A stretch of 64,000 nucleotides of DNA, from the NCBI GenBank assembly GCA_019925795.1, contig CM034305.1, positions 97,733,571 to 97,797,570 of the forward strand, given 5' to 3'. A model generated the notes under the pieces. That model searched no databases and was not told the DNA's origin. It saw only the letters and a program-made list of their open reading frames with translations. Each line of letters begins with the position of its first letter. Position 1 is the first letter of the stretch. Origin of the DNA: Dendrobium chrysotoxum. Taxonomy: Eukaryota; Streptophyta; Magnoliopsida; Asparagales; Orchidaceae. Of this stretch, positions 12,053-22,720 are shown in pieces. The position numbers and the translations under genes were made by a program.

Positions 12053-13204
12053 GAAAGCCCGATAGAGTCGATAAGGTTCAACCCACAAATACAAATGATC
12101 CCAAAGTCACCTCGATGATGGCCGTGTTGAATGTAAATCTCAACCGGAGGGGTTTATAAACACTATCAAACGCCACCCAAATTCCCACAAAATCATCAAA
12201 AATCCAAAAAAATCTAGAATTCCAAGACATTTAAAATTGAAATTTAACCATCAAATCGCTTAATGCAAATCCATTCACCCTCCGCAACAGTTTGCCGAGG
12301 TAGACAAATCTGAAAATAACTGTAGCTCACAAAGAGCTAATGCCTGGTCGAAAATATCACTATGATCCATTCTCAAACAATCTCCTGTCAGCAAGGATGT
12401 GGTACGAGTCCTCTAACCGGCAGTTTCGCCGCCAAATGGCACTGCAGGATAAACGGTTATGACTTGGGGCCCTCTGAATCAGGTGGTCGCCGCCAAATGG
12501 CACCATTATATTATGGTTATGGCCAGAGCCCGTATGCTCCCCAATGGCATCAAATCCTTGAGACATGAATCAATAGGATATGATCGATAGGGCATAAAGC
12601 CCTCTGTTAGCTAAGGTGGATTCAAATTTATCCCCTTAGACAAACACTCCCCCCAGGTCTATAAGGTACCCTTGGACGAAGCAACCCATGGCTGCCGACA
12701 AGGATCCTTCTGTCAGGTTGGGTCGACTACCTCCTCTGACTAAGTAGACTAGGGACCACGATGGCCTGGGACGACGGAACCATGGGATCTTGATCGGGTC
12801 CATCATCCATTCCCCCATCATCCGCTTTAAGTGCGAGATGGTGAAAATTTTTAATTTTAAATATTAACCCTTTTTCAATCTCCAACCTTTCAAATTCCCA
12901 ACCCATGCTGCTATTGTATGCCAGACTCACGTATCTCTACATATCTGATTGACGACTAGCCTTAATCGAAAATTCTCTCTCATTACCGGGAGGGGTAATT
13001 AACTATAGGGGCTTGCGCCTATAAGAAACCAGAAGTCAGATCATAAAGTCCTCGTAAAATGAGGGCGAACTCTCTGGGTAGTGTCTTATCTACAAACCCA
13101 TCTGCCTTCCAAAATTTACCCCGGAACTTAGTTCATTAAAACTCCCCCACTAGAAAGCAAAAGCGGGCGGAGGCCAGGGCCGAATTTTCGGAGCCCACAG
13201 TACT

Positions 13205-14109
13205 GTGTTTGTACTGTGTACTTGCACATTTTCCAATGCATTTGCACGGTGTTTGGTAGGTTGATGTCTTTATTTGATGTATTTGTGTGTTTTTAGGATA
13301 ATGGTACACTTCTCAAAATAGTTGCATACTTCATGATGTAGTTAGACACTTCTTGAGATGACTACATACTTCTTGAGACAAAGGCATGCTTCTTGAGACA
13401 ACTGCACTTGGATTTGAAAGTCATATTGTAATGTATGCATGATTTAAAACATTAAATTTTGGTTATTTACACGAGCATTTGTCATTAACATGTGTAAATA
13501 TTCATTTTGTAGTTTAATGGATCGCCTTCTGCCTTCCATCCACTTGTGTTTAAATATTGTGGACTTGGTGACATTGAAAGCGAGTTAGAATTTTTTTGCA
13601 TTGCCAAAACGTCATTATGTGATTGTAAATTTGTATGGCAGGCCCAACACTGGAAAAAAATTTCGTGTTATAAATAGGGGAGATGTAGTTTAGTTCATTT
13701 CATCTCATTCAACTTTTCATTTAAAGCAGCACTTAAAATTTTGTGTGTTTGATTGGAGTTAACTAGTTAAGAGGTTCTGTTTTTGCCCATAGGCAAAATT
13801 TCAAAGTTCTTTGCAAGTTCTCTGCAAGTTCATTTAGTGTTCAATGTTTAGTCTTATTTTGTACTCTTGTTCTTTCGTTTGGTTGAATTTAGTTCAGATG
13901 GTTCTTTAATGATCTTTAATGTTCTGTTATCTATAGATTTATTCAGTCTGAATTTCAATAGCCTTTTGGAGTCTACCTCACATAAGGGCATCTTCAGGGG
14001 TGTTAGGCTTTTCCACAACACTTAAAAAAATGTGCAATTCTTAAATAAACTACCATTTTAGTTTGAAGGGGTTCATCTTAAAAAAATCTTGCTCTCAAAA
14101 TTTCAGAAA
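13205..14109. other. Non-coding stretch, decayed repeat with a TATA-like motif
   Basis: No gene is seen. The first 200 bp look like a continuation of the decayed minus-strand LTR at 2160-2751. Near 13345-13410 a roughly 24-bp word ACTTCTTGAGACAA recurs three times. TTATAAATAGGGGAG at about 13668 followed by a C/T-rich start-like segment resembles a promoter, but no downstream gene is visible. Confidence 0.4.
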
Positions 14110-14725
14110 AATGCTTCAAACATTACACCCCAATGATAGTCATGTTGACAGTGAATCTCAACTGGAAGAGATAATGATGCAGAACAGTGTGGGGGAGGTG
14201 GCGGTTAGGAAAATAAGGAGAAAACAAAGCAAAGAAAAAAGGGATAAAACCGCGAGCCTTGGACTCTTCCAAAGACTGACGGGTGATATGATGCCCTTCA
14301 CCAAGAGACTTCAAGCCACGAGCCCGGACACATCCTGCGGCTGGTGGAAACCACGATTCCCTCCATAGGGATTCTCACTAACGTTCTCCCCAAAGAATAA
14401 AAGTGCAGAACAAATTTTTTTTTATTAAAACTCCATCATACCATTACAATAGCAAGGGCCTCTATATAGGCCTCAGAAATAAAATAAACTAAATAAAACG
14501 ATTATGCCCCTAGGGCTTACATAAGACTAGACCCTTAAGTAAGGGTAAAAATGAAAAATGCATAATTAAAATAAAAATTATAAATAAAAATTTAAGATAA
14601 CGTGGGACGATCACGACCGTTGATCTTCAACTCCTCCTCGGATAGGCATGGACAGTTGGATGTCCGCATCATTCTCCCGGGGTGGAAAAGAGCTCGACTC
14701 CATCGAGTTCGCATCCCGGGTAAGC

Positions 14726-14743
14726 AACCATGCTCTGATACCA
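14726..14743 (-). other. TRIM primer-binding site 1 (tRNA-iMet type)
   Basis: The minus strand reads TGGTATCAGAGCATGGTT starting 3 bp after the LTR terminus. The first 12 bases match the complement of the plant initiator-Met tRNA 3' end as I remember it; the rest diverge slightly. Confidence 0.82.
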
Positions 14744-15299
14744 AACTGATGCAGAACAGTGTGGGGGAGGTGGCGGTTAGGAAAATAAGGAGAAAATAAA
14801 GCAAATAAAAAAAGGATAAAACCGCGAGCCTTGGACTCTTCCAAAGACTGACGGGTGATATGATGCCCTTCACCAAGAGACTTCAAGCCACGAGCCCAGA
14901 CACATCCTGCAGCTGGTGGAAACCACGATTCCCTCCATAGGGATTCTCACTAACGTTCTCCCCAAAGAATAAAAGTGCAGAACAAATTTTTTTTTATTAA
15001 AACTCCATTATACCATTACAATAGCAAGGGCCTCTATATATAAGCTTTAGAAATAAAATAAACTAAATAAAACGATTATGCCCCTAGGCCTTACATAAGA
15101 CTAGACCCTTAAGTAAGGGTAAAAATGAAAAATGCATAATTAAAATAAAAATTACAAATAAAAATTTAAGATAACGTGGGACGATCACGACCGTTGATCT
15201 TCAGCTCCTCCTCGGATAGGCATGGATAGTTGGATGTCCGCATCATTCTCCCGGGGTGGAAAAGAGCTCGACTCCATCGAGTTCGCATCCCGGGTAAGC

Positions 15300-15317
15300 A
15301 ACCATGCTCTGATACCA
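15300..15317 (-). other. TRIM primer-binding site 2 (tRNA-iMet type)
   Basis: Identical to the site at 14726-14743 and also 3 bp from the preceding LTR end on the minus strand. Its presence shows that each spacer is a full internal domain. Confidence 0.82.
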
Positions 15318-16515
15318 AACTGATGCAGAACAGTGTGGGGGAGGTGGCGGTTAGGAAAATAAGGAGAAAATAAAGCAAAGAAAAAAAGGATAAAACCGCG
15401 AGCCTTGGACTCTTCCAAAGACTGACGGGTGATATGATGCCCTTCACCAAGAGACTTCAAGCCACGAGCCCGGACACATCCTGCAGCTGGTGGAAACCAC
15501 GATTCCCTCCATAGGGATTCTCACTAACGTTCTCCCCAAAGAATAAAAGTGCAGAACAAATTTTTTTTTATTAAAACTCCATTATACCATTACAATGGCA
15601 AGGGCCTCTATATATAAGCTTTAGAAATAAAATAAACTAAATAAAACGATTATGCCCCTAGGCCTTACATAAGACTAGACCCTTAAGTAAGGGTAAAAAT
15701 GAAAAATGCATAATTAAAATAAAAATTACAAATAAAAATTTAAGATAACGTGGGACGATCACGACCGTTGATCTTCAGCTCCTCCTCGGATAGGCATGGA
15801 TAGTTGGATGTCCGCATCAGAATACTATCATTAAAACACCTGAAACATCGGCTATGTCTAGGGGTATTTGATTAGATGGGTTTGCCGTAAAATGATACAA
15901 TTATATTACTATCACAGCCATAGCCCGAATATTTCTCAATGGCTCTAGCTACTTGATTTATGAATCATTAGGTGCACTTCATAAAGCACTAACTCTCTAT
16001 AAGTTAAGGTCAAGTTAAAATTGTCTATTTAGACAAACATCCACTTCAACTCTACAAGGTACTCTTTTACGATGCAATTCATGGTTGTCGGCAAAGATCA
16101 TTCGGTTAGATTGAGTCAATTATCTCCATTGACTAAGTAGACCAGAGGCCATGACAACCCGAAATGACGAAGCTATGTGATCTTAATAAGGGTCGTCATC
16201 ATGTTCTCTACCATCCATTCTAAGCAAACGGTGTTAAATTTTCTCTTATCTAAATCAAAATTGTTGTTATATGTTAAACACTTGACGCATATCTAACAAT
16301 TTGAGATACTTGAAAGTTGTCTTAGTCATTGAGAGGGGTAATTACTTGTAAGTGTTTGTGCCTATGAAAAACTTGAGACTAGATCATAAATTCCGCATAA
16401 AATGAGAGTGAAAATATCTAGGCAATATCTTGTATATAATCCAATCTATCTTTTGAAAATTTGACCTGGAACGAACTCTCTCAGGAGAGTTGGACGTAAA
16501 TTTTTGAAGCCTATA

Positions 16516-17507
16516 ACACTAATTTTAACTAATTTATATGATTTTAATTAATTCATTAAAATGTAATTTAACAATATGAGAATCATCGATTGCTTTATTA
16601 CATGAAATAAAATGTCATTTAAGAAAAATTATTATTCACCAGTGCAAAAACATAATCATGCTTCTCTATAGTTTTTGATAATTCTAACACAAAAATCCGT
16701 ATTGACATTTTCTTCAAGGTTTAATGTAATATACGGGTGTTTGAGGTCTAGTATTATTTATTTTCCTCTTAGTTTGATAAGTTTTCATTGAGGAATAATA
16801 GCAATTCGTCTCTTTTCTAACAAGTTGTGCATTAAAAAACTCTGGCGGGAGGACCACGCAAACGAACGAATGAGTATGACGAAGGCATCAAACTATCAAC
16901 AATGAAAGATTCATTCGTCTTTGATATTGATTTTGTAGCTGAGGGTAGTAGTGAGAAGCAGAGAATCGTGGTTTAGGGGGGGAAAGAGAGAGAGAGAAGA
17001 TAAGAACATTCAAGCTTTAATTCATCAGTCAACTGATTTAATACATTCCAGGGGCACGTTATTTATATAAATATGGTTTACAAGATAGGATCAAATTAAC
17101 TTTGAATTCATCTAATCTCAGTTCAAATTTCAGACCAAATATTATTCAAAAGGTTAATTTATTCTAATTTGAAATCAAATTAAATTTAAAATCCTAATAA
17201 ATAAACTTTAAATAAGCTACATCAACTTGGCTCTTAGCTACCAATTAACGAATTGCTGATCTTGGTGTAGTAGATGGCATCCCGATCTTAGCAGGGAAAC
17301 CAAGGCCTACAACCATGCAAGTGAAATGTCTTGGTAAAATTAAAATTTGTGCACAACAATGAAAACTGTTGTAATTTTGATCCGCTTGTGTCGTTTAACT
17401 CAACTCAATTATTGTCAGCAAAGTCTACAAATACAACAAGAACTTGCATTTTTTTGCATTCTTTACATTTTTTGATAATGTTCCTTTCATTTCCTTGTAT
17501 AAAATAG
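16516..17507. other. Intergenic or intronic stretch upstream of the GT14 exon
   Basis: No coding exon is recognised. On the minus strand, ATTTATATAAATAACG (about 17068-17083) followed by an AATGTATT...TTGAATG stretch and a CT-rich run (16985-17000) looks like the promoter and end of a small LTR, but its ends are not clear. The last 70 bp before 17508 are T-rich, as expected upstream of a 3' splice site. Confidence 0.35.
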
Positions 17508-18037
17508 GTTCTCCTTGGGTGATACTCAGTAGATCTTTTATGAAGCACTGCATATACAGCTTAGATAATCTCCCAAGGAAACTTCTCATGTATTTTACCA
17601 ATGTGGCTTTTGCTGCTGAATCCTACTTCCAAACTGTAATCTGCAATTCTCCAGATTTTCAGAACACCACTGTCAACACTGATCTTAGATACTTTGTGTG
17701 GGAAAATCCTCCTACGCTCGAACCACTTTTATTAAACCAATCTAATTATAAAGCAATGGTCAAGAGTGGAGCAGCTTTCGCTCGGAGGTTCATCGAGGAT
17801 GATCCTGTACTCCAAAAAGTTGACGAGTTGATTCTGAGAAGAAAACCAAATGGTGTTGGCCCTGGTAAGTGGTGTTCAGGACCGGATCCAAATCGCAAGG
17901 GATTAGGTTCAGATGTGTGCGCAATTTGGGGGGATATCAATGTGATTGAGTCCCGGTCGACGGGGAAGAAACTTAGAAAACGGATAGCTAAGGTTGTTTC
18001 AGATGAAAGGTTGCATGCAAATCAGTGTAAAGTTTAG
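17508..18037 (+). CDS. Orphan last exon of a GT14 (GlcAT14-like) glycosyltransferase
   Basis: The open frame encodes the C-terminal ~176 residues of a plant glycosyltransferase family 14 protein (Branch domain; beta-glucuronosyltransferases acting on arabinogalactan proteins in the Golgi). Recognisable family segments are GSPWVILSRSFMKHC, LPRKLLMYFTN, YFQTVICNSPDF, NTTVNTDLRY and GKWCSGPDPN...CAIWGDINV, ending QCKV before TAG. A T-rich tract and AAAATAG directly precede the exon and act as a plausible 3' splice site at 17506-17507; frame 5' of that is intron. The exon is undamaged. No upstream exons (N-terminal membrane anchor, first half of the domain) are present in the 17 kb to the left, which is LTR material. 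It is either a transposed or truncated gene fragment or the last exon of a gene with a very large TE-filled intron. Confidence 0.75.
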
Positions 18038-19046
18038 AAAGAGTATATTAATTTCTGTATCATATTTGTATTAATACAAAATGAGGAGGTGATGCTGATC
18101 CTGCAGCACGGCCTGTATATAGGAGGAGGGTAGCAGCTTTTTGAGAGACTATTGTTTCTGGGGAAGAATAAACTTTTTTCGGAGGGATTGTGGGGAGGAC
18201 GTCATCTGGGGGCAGTCTGGTTCCTGTGATGTGCAGCCTTCTTGTTGGAATACTACTTTTGTTTACTTAAGAAATAGAGTAATACATATTAGATGAAATT
18301 ATTTGTATATCACTGTTAAACTACATAATGCTCTCTCTCTCTCTCTCTCTCAGTTAGAATAACAATACAAAAATTAGAAAGAATTATTGAGCATATCCTT
18401 CATAGGATTTAAGCATTTTTCAGGTTCAAAAGGACATATATATATATATGGCAATGCAGCTCACCTTCGTCTATTGGTTGAGAGTTTTAGTTATCAATTA
18501 AGAGATCTTTGATTTGAAGCTTGTGTATGTGATGTGTATGTGAATATATCTTAATTGTTTCAAAAATTCTTTAAAAAAAATCTTTCTATATTCTAGATGT
18601 CAGAGAGCATGTGAAGTTGGCTAACTATTTTTTATTTCTCCTTGCTCTTCAAATATGCATTGAACACTAAATAAAAATGTATTGAAATTGAGTTTCTAGT
18701 GTTAGTATTGTTTTAAAAGAAATCATATATGCCCAAAAAATAATTATAATGATCTTATTCAGAAGGATTATTTGATTGCATGTAGCTAGAAGATATGTTA
18801 AGAAAAGGGTGATTTTATTTACTCGTTGAATGTATGGTGATAATGAAATTATAGTACTAACAACCACTTTGGTAAAAGTTCAGAGTTAAATTTGTTCAAT
18901 TTAATAATAAAATTTTAACAAATTTTATAATTTTTAAATGTGTTTATGTGCTAGCAATTAAAATGACATTTTTAAATTTTTTTTGTTGTTGTATGAATGT
19001 GTCTATGTGTGGATGGGTAGGTGGGCAAATTCTTAGGCCTCGTTTA
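18038..19046. other. 3' flank of the GT14 exon, AT-rich, no gene
   Basis: Unique-looking AT-rich sequence, probably including the 3' UTR of the GT14 exon. It contains a CT microsatellite and a short TA run near 18438. Nothing else is recognised. Confidence 0.5.
18331..18351. repeat. (CT)n microsatellite
   Basis: About ten CT repeats, uninterrupted. Confidence 0.95.
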
Positions 19047-19166
19047 GGCCTCGTTTGGGGTGACTTTCTTACTATTTCTTAAAGTAAATTTTTTAATAAA
19101 AAATTTTATTTTTTTGTATTAAAAAGCTCTTTTAAGAAGTAATAAGAAAGTCATCATAAACGAACT
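19047..19166. mobile_element. Hairpin MITE, Tourist-like
   Basis: GGCCTCGTTTGGGG at the left is matched by inverted sequence ending TAAACGAAC at the right. The inner arms TGACTTTCTTACTATTTC and GAAGTAATAAGAAAGTCA are nearly complementary, giving a ~120-bp fold-back. The layout is like the MITE at 54778-54897. The left end follows TTA; the right flank is TTTTA, so the duplication is probably TTA, but the exact right border is uncertain. Confidence 0.65.
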
Positions 19167-20066
19167 TTTAATTTGTCATGAGAAAGTTCAGTACAAAAAA
19201 AAAAAGAGTTCTCATAAAAGCATGTCTTATAAAAATTATATATAAAAAAAATCATCAACGAATTCTTTTAAAAGGATAATCCCAGCTATCAAAATATCAT
19301 TAACAGTGATAAGTTGAGCGGAAAATTTTTCTGAATTGTTCAGAAAGATATCCTTCATTAGCTTGAAAAATTGTAGAGTTTTTGCCTTCCTTGCGATATG
19401 AGCTCATGGAGTCTGAAGAAAAGTCAATATTTGAACTTCCTTGACTAAATAAGTAAATAGGTCCTCTCTATCTAAATGGCATTAGGAGCGGCCTGATTCG
19501 TGAATTTACTTGCCTTAATATGAAATAGAGTGATTTAGGATTGGCTTTCAGTAGTAATAGGTCCTATCTATCCTGATCTACAATTAAGGAGAACGAGTTC
19601 AGCATTTTATTGCTAAATAACATGCAAAGGGGGTATGTATGAATGTTTCAAGTACTAAAGCATATGAGGGATCTTAATCTATGAAAATGTCAATCAAAGA
19701 TAAGAAATACTCTTGATTGCCAGCACAGAGAAAATATAAATAGAATTCTTAGGGTGGTAGGCCTTATAATTGGAAATCCCAACTATTCTTACTTGTAATG
19801 GAGTTAATCAATCAATGGGCTTATCATGTGGGGTATGCTATAAAGGATGTGCAAGGAGAAGATCCTGTGTGCTTATGAAGTTCAAAGAGAATTGATTTCA
19901 GCCAATCCTCCTTCAGCAAAACTCTACCCAAGCCATTCATCCTCATATCATACAGGTGCTCTCTGACTCTCGGTAATATTAATATCATTATTAATGCTGA
20001 TTGATAGCATTAATAGTGGTATTATTATTATTATTTAAATAATAACCTTATTATTGTTATTAATAG
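19167..20066. other. Non-coding stretch left of the LTR host, border of old LTR unresolved
   Basis: No gene is seen. The 5' border of the old LTR that continues at 20067 must lie at or upstream of here, but I find no TGTTGACC-like start. A run of ATTATT repeats occupies about 19980-20065. Confidence 0.35.
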
Positions 20067-20216
20067 TATATATATATATAAGAGACATTTGTGTGTGAAC
20101 TTTCACCGGCATCATCGCCATTGCATCGCCATTGCCACCGCCGTCATATCGCCTCGCGAAGGTATAAATTTCTGAACTCAAATCCTGTTCTAGGCACTCG
20201 CGGCGCGCCAGGAGAA
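20067..20216 (+). repeat. Left piece of an old giant LTR, interrupted by a MULE
   Basis: Contains TATATATATATAAGAGAC (20067-20086, TATA-like), then GCCGTCATATCGCCTCGCGAAGGTATAAA-type sequence and GGCGCGCCAGGAGAA. This is the same order as 24512-24720 of the young 5' LTR (TATA-like run, GCCGTCATATCC, CGAAG|GTATAAA, GGCGCACCGGAAAA). It stops inside the first hairpin unit, where the MULE inserted. The sequence resumes at 49423. Confidence 0.82.
20208..20216. repeat. MULE target-site duplication, left copy
   Basis: CCAGGAGAA directly precedes the MULE terminus. The right copy CTGGGAGAA is at 49423-49431. Nine bases with two differences is the length expected for Mutator-like elements. Confidence 0.7.
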
Positions 20217-20325
20217 GGGCAAATTTTAACACTAAGCATCATTTAAACTTTAATTAGATGAATAAGCATAAATTAAAAAATTTAAAAATAGGCATAATCG
20301 CCCGTTTAATAGGCGATTAGCCATC
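20217..20325 (+). repeat. MULE left terminal inverted repeat
   Basis: About 105 bp align with the reverse complement of 49330-49422, with small indels. Shared words include GGGCAAATTTT, CTAAGC, AATAAGCAT and TAGGCATAATCGCCC. Weaker similarity continues inward. Confidence 0.82.
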
Positions 20326-21464
20326 CATACCAAAATCGCCCGTTTGGCCCATATCCCAAAATTTTTTTCAAATGGATGAAGATCCCCATTTCTGCTCCTT
20401 CCTTCCTTAATCCCGATCGGTGCTCGCGACCCCTCCGACCTGCTGCCCAACTTCGCCGAGTGAAGGTATATTTATATATATATTTTTATTTTTTTCATTA
20501 AATTTATCCCTCTTGCAAAATGGAGTTTAGACATGCGAAAAATTCAAAAATCCACCATGTAATAGTGTAGATTGAAATGCAAATACATTTTGTATTATGG
20601 CATGATCATTTTTCATGATTTTTTTCGTTTTTTTTTTTTTTTTTTTTGCATAAAAGAAGTTTAGAAATGGTTAAAAATTGATATTATAGGAAATAATTAG
20701 AAAGTATGCTAAATCATGCAAAAAAGCAAATTTTTGTTAGTTTTTTCGCCCATCAAATGTGCCGTTAATAGCTTTGCTTGGTGATGAATTTGTAATGAAA
20801 CTTTTTTTATAGGATTTAGTAGATATTACTTATAGAGTTATTGTGTTTGAATGTGATTTACCGATATAACTTATGATGTTTATGAGGGAAGTTCATTTTT
20901 TGTTTTATAATTATTAGTCTGATTTTATTGTAATTATTTATATATTTAATGGGTATATATAAATTTATTTTTGTAGTGTCAATTTTGATTTCTGCTAACA
21001 TTCAGTTATTATCTAAATTTGTAATTTAATCTAAGCATTTATTCTAATAGAATTATTCCTTAATTTTGTCCAAACATATGTCGATAATTAAATCGTTCTT
21101 TAATTATATTAATATTTATTACTTGTTTGTAATAAATATCATGTAATTTCTGATAGTGTTAGTAAATATAACTAAATAAAAATAATTCCAAAATATTTAT
21201 TGAGAAAATTTTGTAGACATTTTTGTTAGCTTTTTTATGGGTTTATAAGGAAACATTAATACTACTATTTATAACATTTATATTTAATGAGTTAATGATA
21301 ATATTAACATAGTGAAATGTTATTAATTGAAATTTTATTGGAAAATAGTGTGGAAAGTTATGAATTTGACGATTGTCTCGATGAAATAAATATATGAGCG
21401 CACGATTACCTAAATTTATTGTAAATGTAGGTATTCTAAATGAGTGCTCGACCGCCATCTTTTA

Positions 21465-21901
21465 TATTGTTATATGATGGAGAGTTATCCTTAGATGATA
21501 ATTTTTCGTCAACATTTATTGGTGGTAAATGTCGGCCTCTACAAGTTCCACTCAACTCGACTTTTAAGCAGTTGAAGGGTTAGGTTCTTAGGGCGCTGAA
21601 GTTCGATCCCTCAAAGTTCACGATGACCATTGTGACTCATTTTCTAGTGGGTAACCAATTCATGGCCTCGAAGCTTGAGGACGATGAAGGTTGTGAATTT
21701 GCATTATTATTAGCTGCTTCTGAAGTTCTGATTCTATATATGGAGGTTCAGGAAATTTTTAATAATATCAATTTGGATGAAGATCTGTTGACTCAAATTC
21801 ATAATTCAGTCGTACTAGATCATGTACATGAGATGCATGATGTTACGGAGATGGCCTTGGCAATCCCAAATGCACATCTAGGGTATGTTAGTTGTGAATA
21901 A
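21465..21901 (+). pseudogene. MULE transposase N-terminal region (MuDR N-terminal, PB1-like), decayed
   Basis: Translation from about 21465 gives YDGELSLDDN...GGKCRPLQVPLNSTFKQLKG, a TAG at about 21583, then a frame continuing through PSKFTMTIVTHFLVGNQFMA, LEDDEG and LYMEVQE to a stop at 21899. The pattern (Y-x-GE start, threshold-like core, LEDDE-D, LYVEV end) is that of the MuDR-type N-terminal domain in plant MULE transposases. The in-frame stop and missing start mark it as broken. Assignment rests on this pattern and on the clearer catalytic remnant at 47180-48032. Confidence 0.65.
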
Positions 21902-21980
21902 AATCATTAATTTTTTTAAAGTTAAATCTTATTCATCATTATCTAATATTATGTAAGTATAAATGCATATCCACACTAAT

Positions 21981-21985
21981 CGCAT
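21981..21985. repeat. Target-site duplication of the Ogre-like element, left
   Basis: CGCAT, identical to 46702-46706. It directly abuts the TG of the 5' LTR. Confidence 0.95.
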
Positions 21986-22204
21986 TGTTGACCCCTATAT
22001 CTAAAACCACGCATAAAAGGACAAAAATGATGAACCAAGTAGTGCGCGGGATGGTCCGACACCTTACTTGAAGGATCAAATGATCTTTGAATGCCAAACG
22101 GACAGTGGCATTGCGATTAGAACCTCAAATTCTCCTAGGTCGAGACCCCTCGCAGTAGAATCGGATGAGATCGGTCAAAAGGGACGACCGACACCCGAAA
22201 TTAA

Positions 22205-22720
22205 AACGTAACGCTGATCAAATGATGTCCTTTCGCGAAACGGATTTCTCTATTGCGACCGGAATATCATAAATACTTAAAAACTACATTTTCTATGTTC
22301 AGATTGGATCATCCGGGTTGGTGGCACGGCTTTCGAGAAAATTTAGCCTCATTGCCATCCAAATGAGGTCCGATCGCGAAACGGATTTCGCCATTGCGAT
22401 CGGAATATCGCAAATACTTAAAAATCACATTTTCTATGTTTAAATTGGATCTTCCGGCTTAGTGGCACGAATTTCGAGAAAAATTAGCCTCGTCGCTATC
22501 CAGATGATATCCGTTCGCAAAACGGACTTCGCCATTGCGACCGGAACATCGGCAATACTTTAAGTACACTACCAATTTGTTCAATTAAGTTGGTGCACGC
22601 AAATCGAGGTGATCCCCATATAAAAATACAGAAATTCGTGCCCAAACGACATCCGATCGCGAAATGGACTGCGTCGTTGCGATCGGAACATCGACAATAC
22701 CCTAAATCAACTATTAATTT
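22205..22720 (+). repeat. Four ~141-bp tandem repeats at the LTR start
   Basis: GCGAAACGGATT-like cores recur near 22236, 22376, 22517 and 22659. Each unit carries CCGATCGC...GCGATCGG-type inverted arms and an inner GCGAAACGGATTTCGC stem. Units 2 and 4 keep perfect outer arms; 1 and 3 are partly degraded. The 3' LTR copy is at 40270-40785. Position in U3 suggests an enhancer array; this is inference. Confidence 0.8.

Larger units (their letters stand above)
2752..13199 (+). mobile_element. Solo LTR of giant Ty3-gypsy (Tat/Ogre-like) element, split by another solo LTR
   Basis: It begins TGTTGACC and ends GGAGCCCACA, the same termini as the complete element's LTRs. It is flanked by a perfect 5-bp duplication, GTACT (2747-2751 and 13200-13204). 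After removing the nested LTR (5570-10812 plus one TGAAT copy) its own length is about 5200 bp. No internal region, PBS or second LTR is present, so it is a solo LTR, presumably left by LTR-LTR recombination. Order: GC-rich start (2820-3430), TTAATTAA-rich tract, hairpin module (3840-4365), TTGAACT-rich tract, quasi-repeated AACAAATG tract, then the conserved 3' 2 kb. It is older than the LTR nested in it. Confidence 0.9.
14175..15819 (-). mobile_element. TRIM with three LTRs (LTR-internal-LTR-internal-LTR)
   Basis: Three near-identical units, 14175-14671 (497 bp), 14747-15245 (499 bp) and 15321-15819 (499 bp), each have termini TGATGC...GCATCA. They are separated by two 75-bp spacers (14672-14746 and 15246-15320). 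On the minus strand each spacer begins three bases after an LTR end with TGGTATCAGAGC, the usual plant initiator-Met tRNA primer site, and ends with a purine-rich CCCGGGAGAA before the next LTR. This is the layout of a terminal-repeat retrotransposon in miniature with one extra LTR-internal unit. It has no coding capacity; repeated open frames of 91-94 codons are LTR translations. Flanks read GATAA and GAATA, not a clean duplication. Confidence 0.88.
14110..16515 (+). repeat. Decayed giant-LTR 3' end, interrupted by a TRIM
   Basis: 14120-14170 matches the GATGATGGCCGTGTTGA...CTCAACCGGA block of the LTR family. 15860-16515 matches the following 3' part (CCGTAAAATGATACAA, GACTAAGTAGACC and AAATGAGAGTGAA blocks) and ends in decayed GAAGCCTATA. 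The roughly 340 bp that should join the two parts are missing at the TRIM site. Strong divergence from the other copies makes this one of the oldest LTRs here. Confidence 0.75.
20217..21980 (+). mobile_element. MULE DNA transposon, left part
   Basis: Begins with GGGCAAATTTTAACACTAAGC, inverted at 49422 as GGGCAAATTTTTACTCTAAGC. Together with the right part (46707-49422) the element is about 4.5 kb once the nested 24.7-kb retrotransposon is removed. This part holds the terminal repeat, AT-rich non-coding sequence, poly-T (20629-20648) and the transposase N-terminal region. Confidence 0.85.

Noticed and set aside
13640..13720. Promoter-like TTATAAATAGGGG as a sign of an integrated pararetrovirus
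   Set aside because: No viral coding motif or primer site lies nearby; a TATA-like word in AT-rich decayed repeat is not enough.
14592..15460. Repeated 91-94-codon open frames, nearly identical in sequence
   Set aside because: They are translations of the TRIM LTRs on the minus strand; similarity reflects the DNA repeat, not protein conservation.
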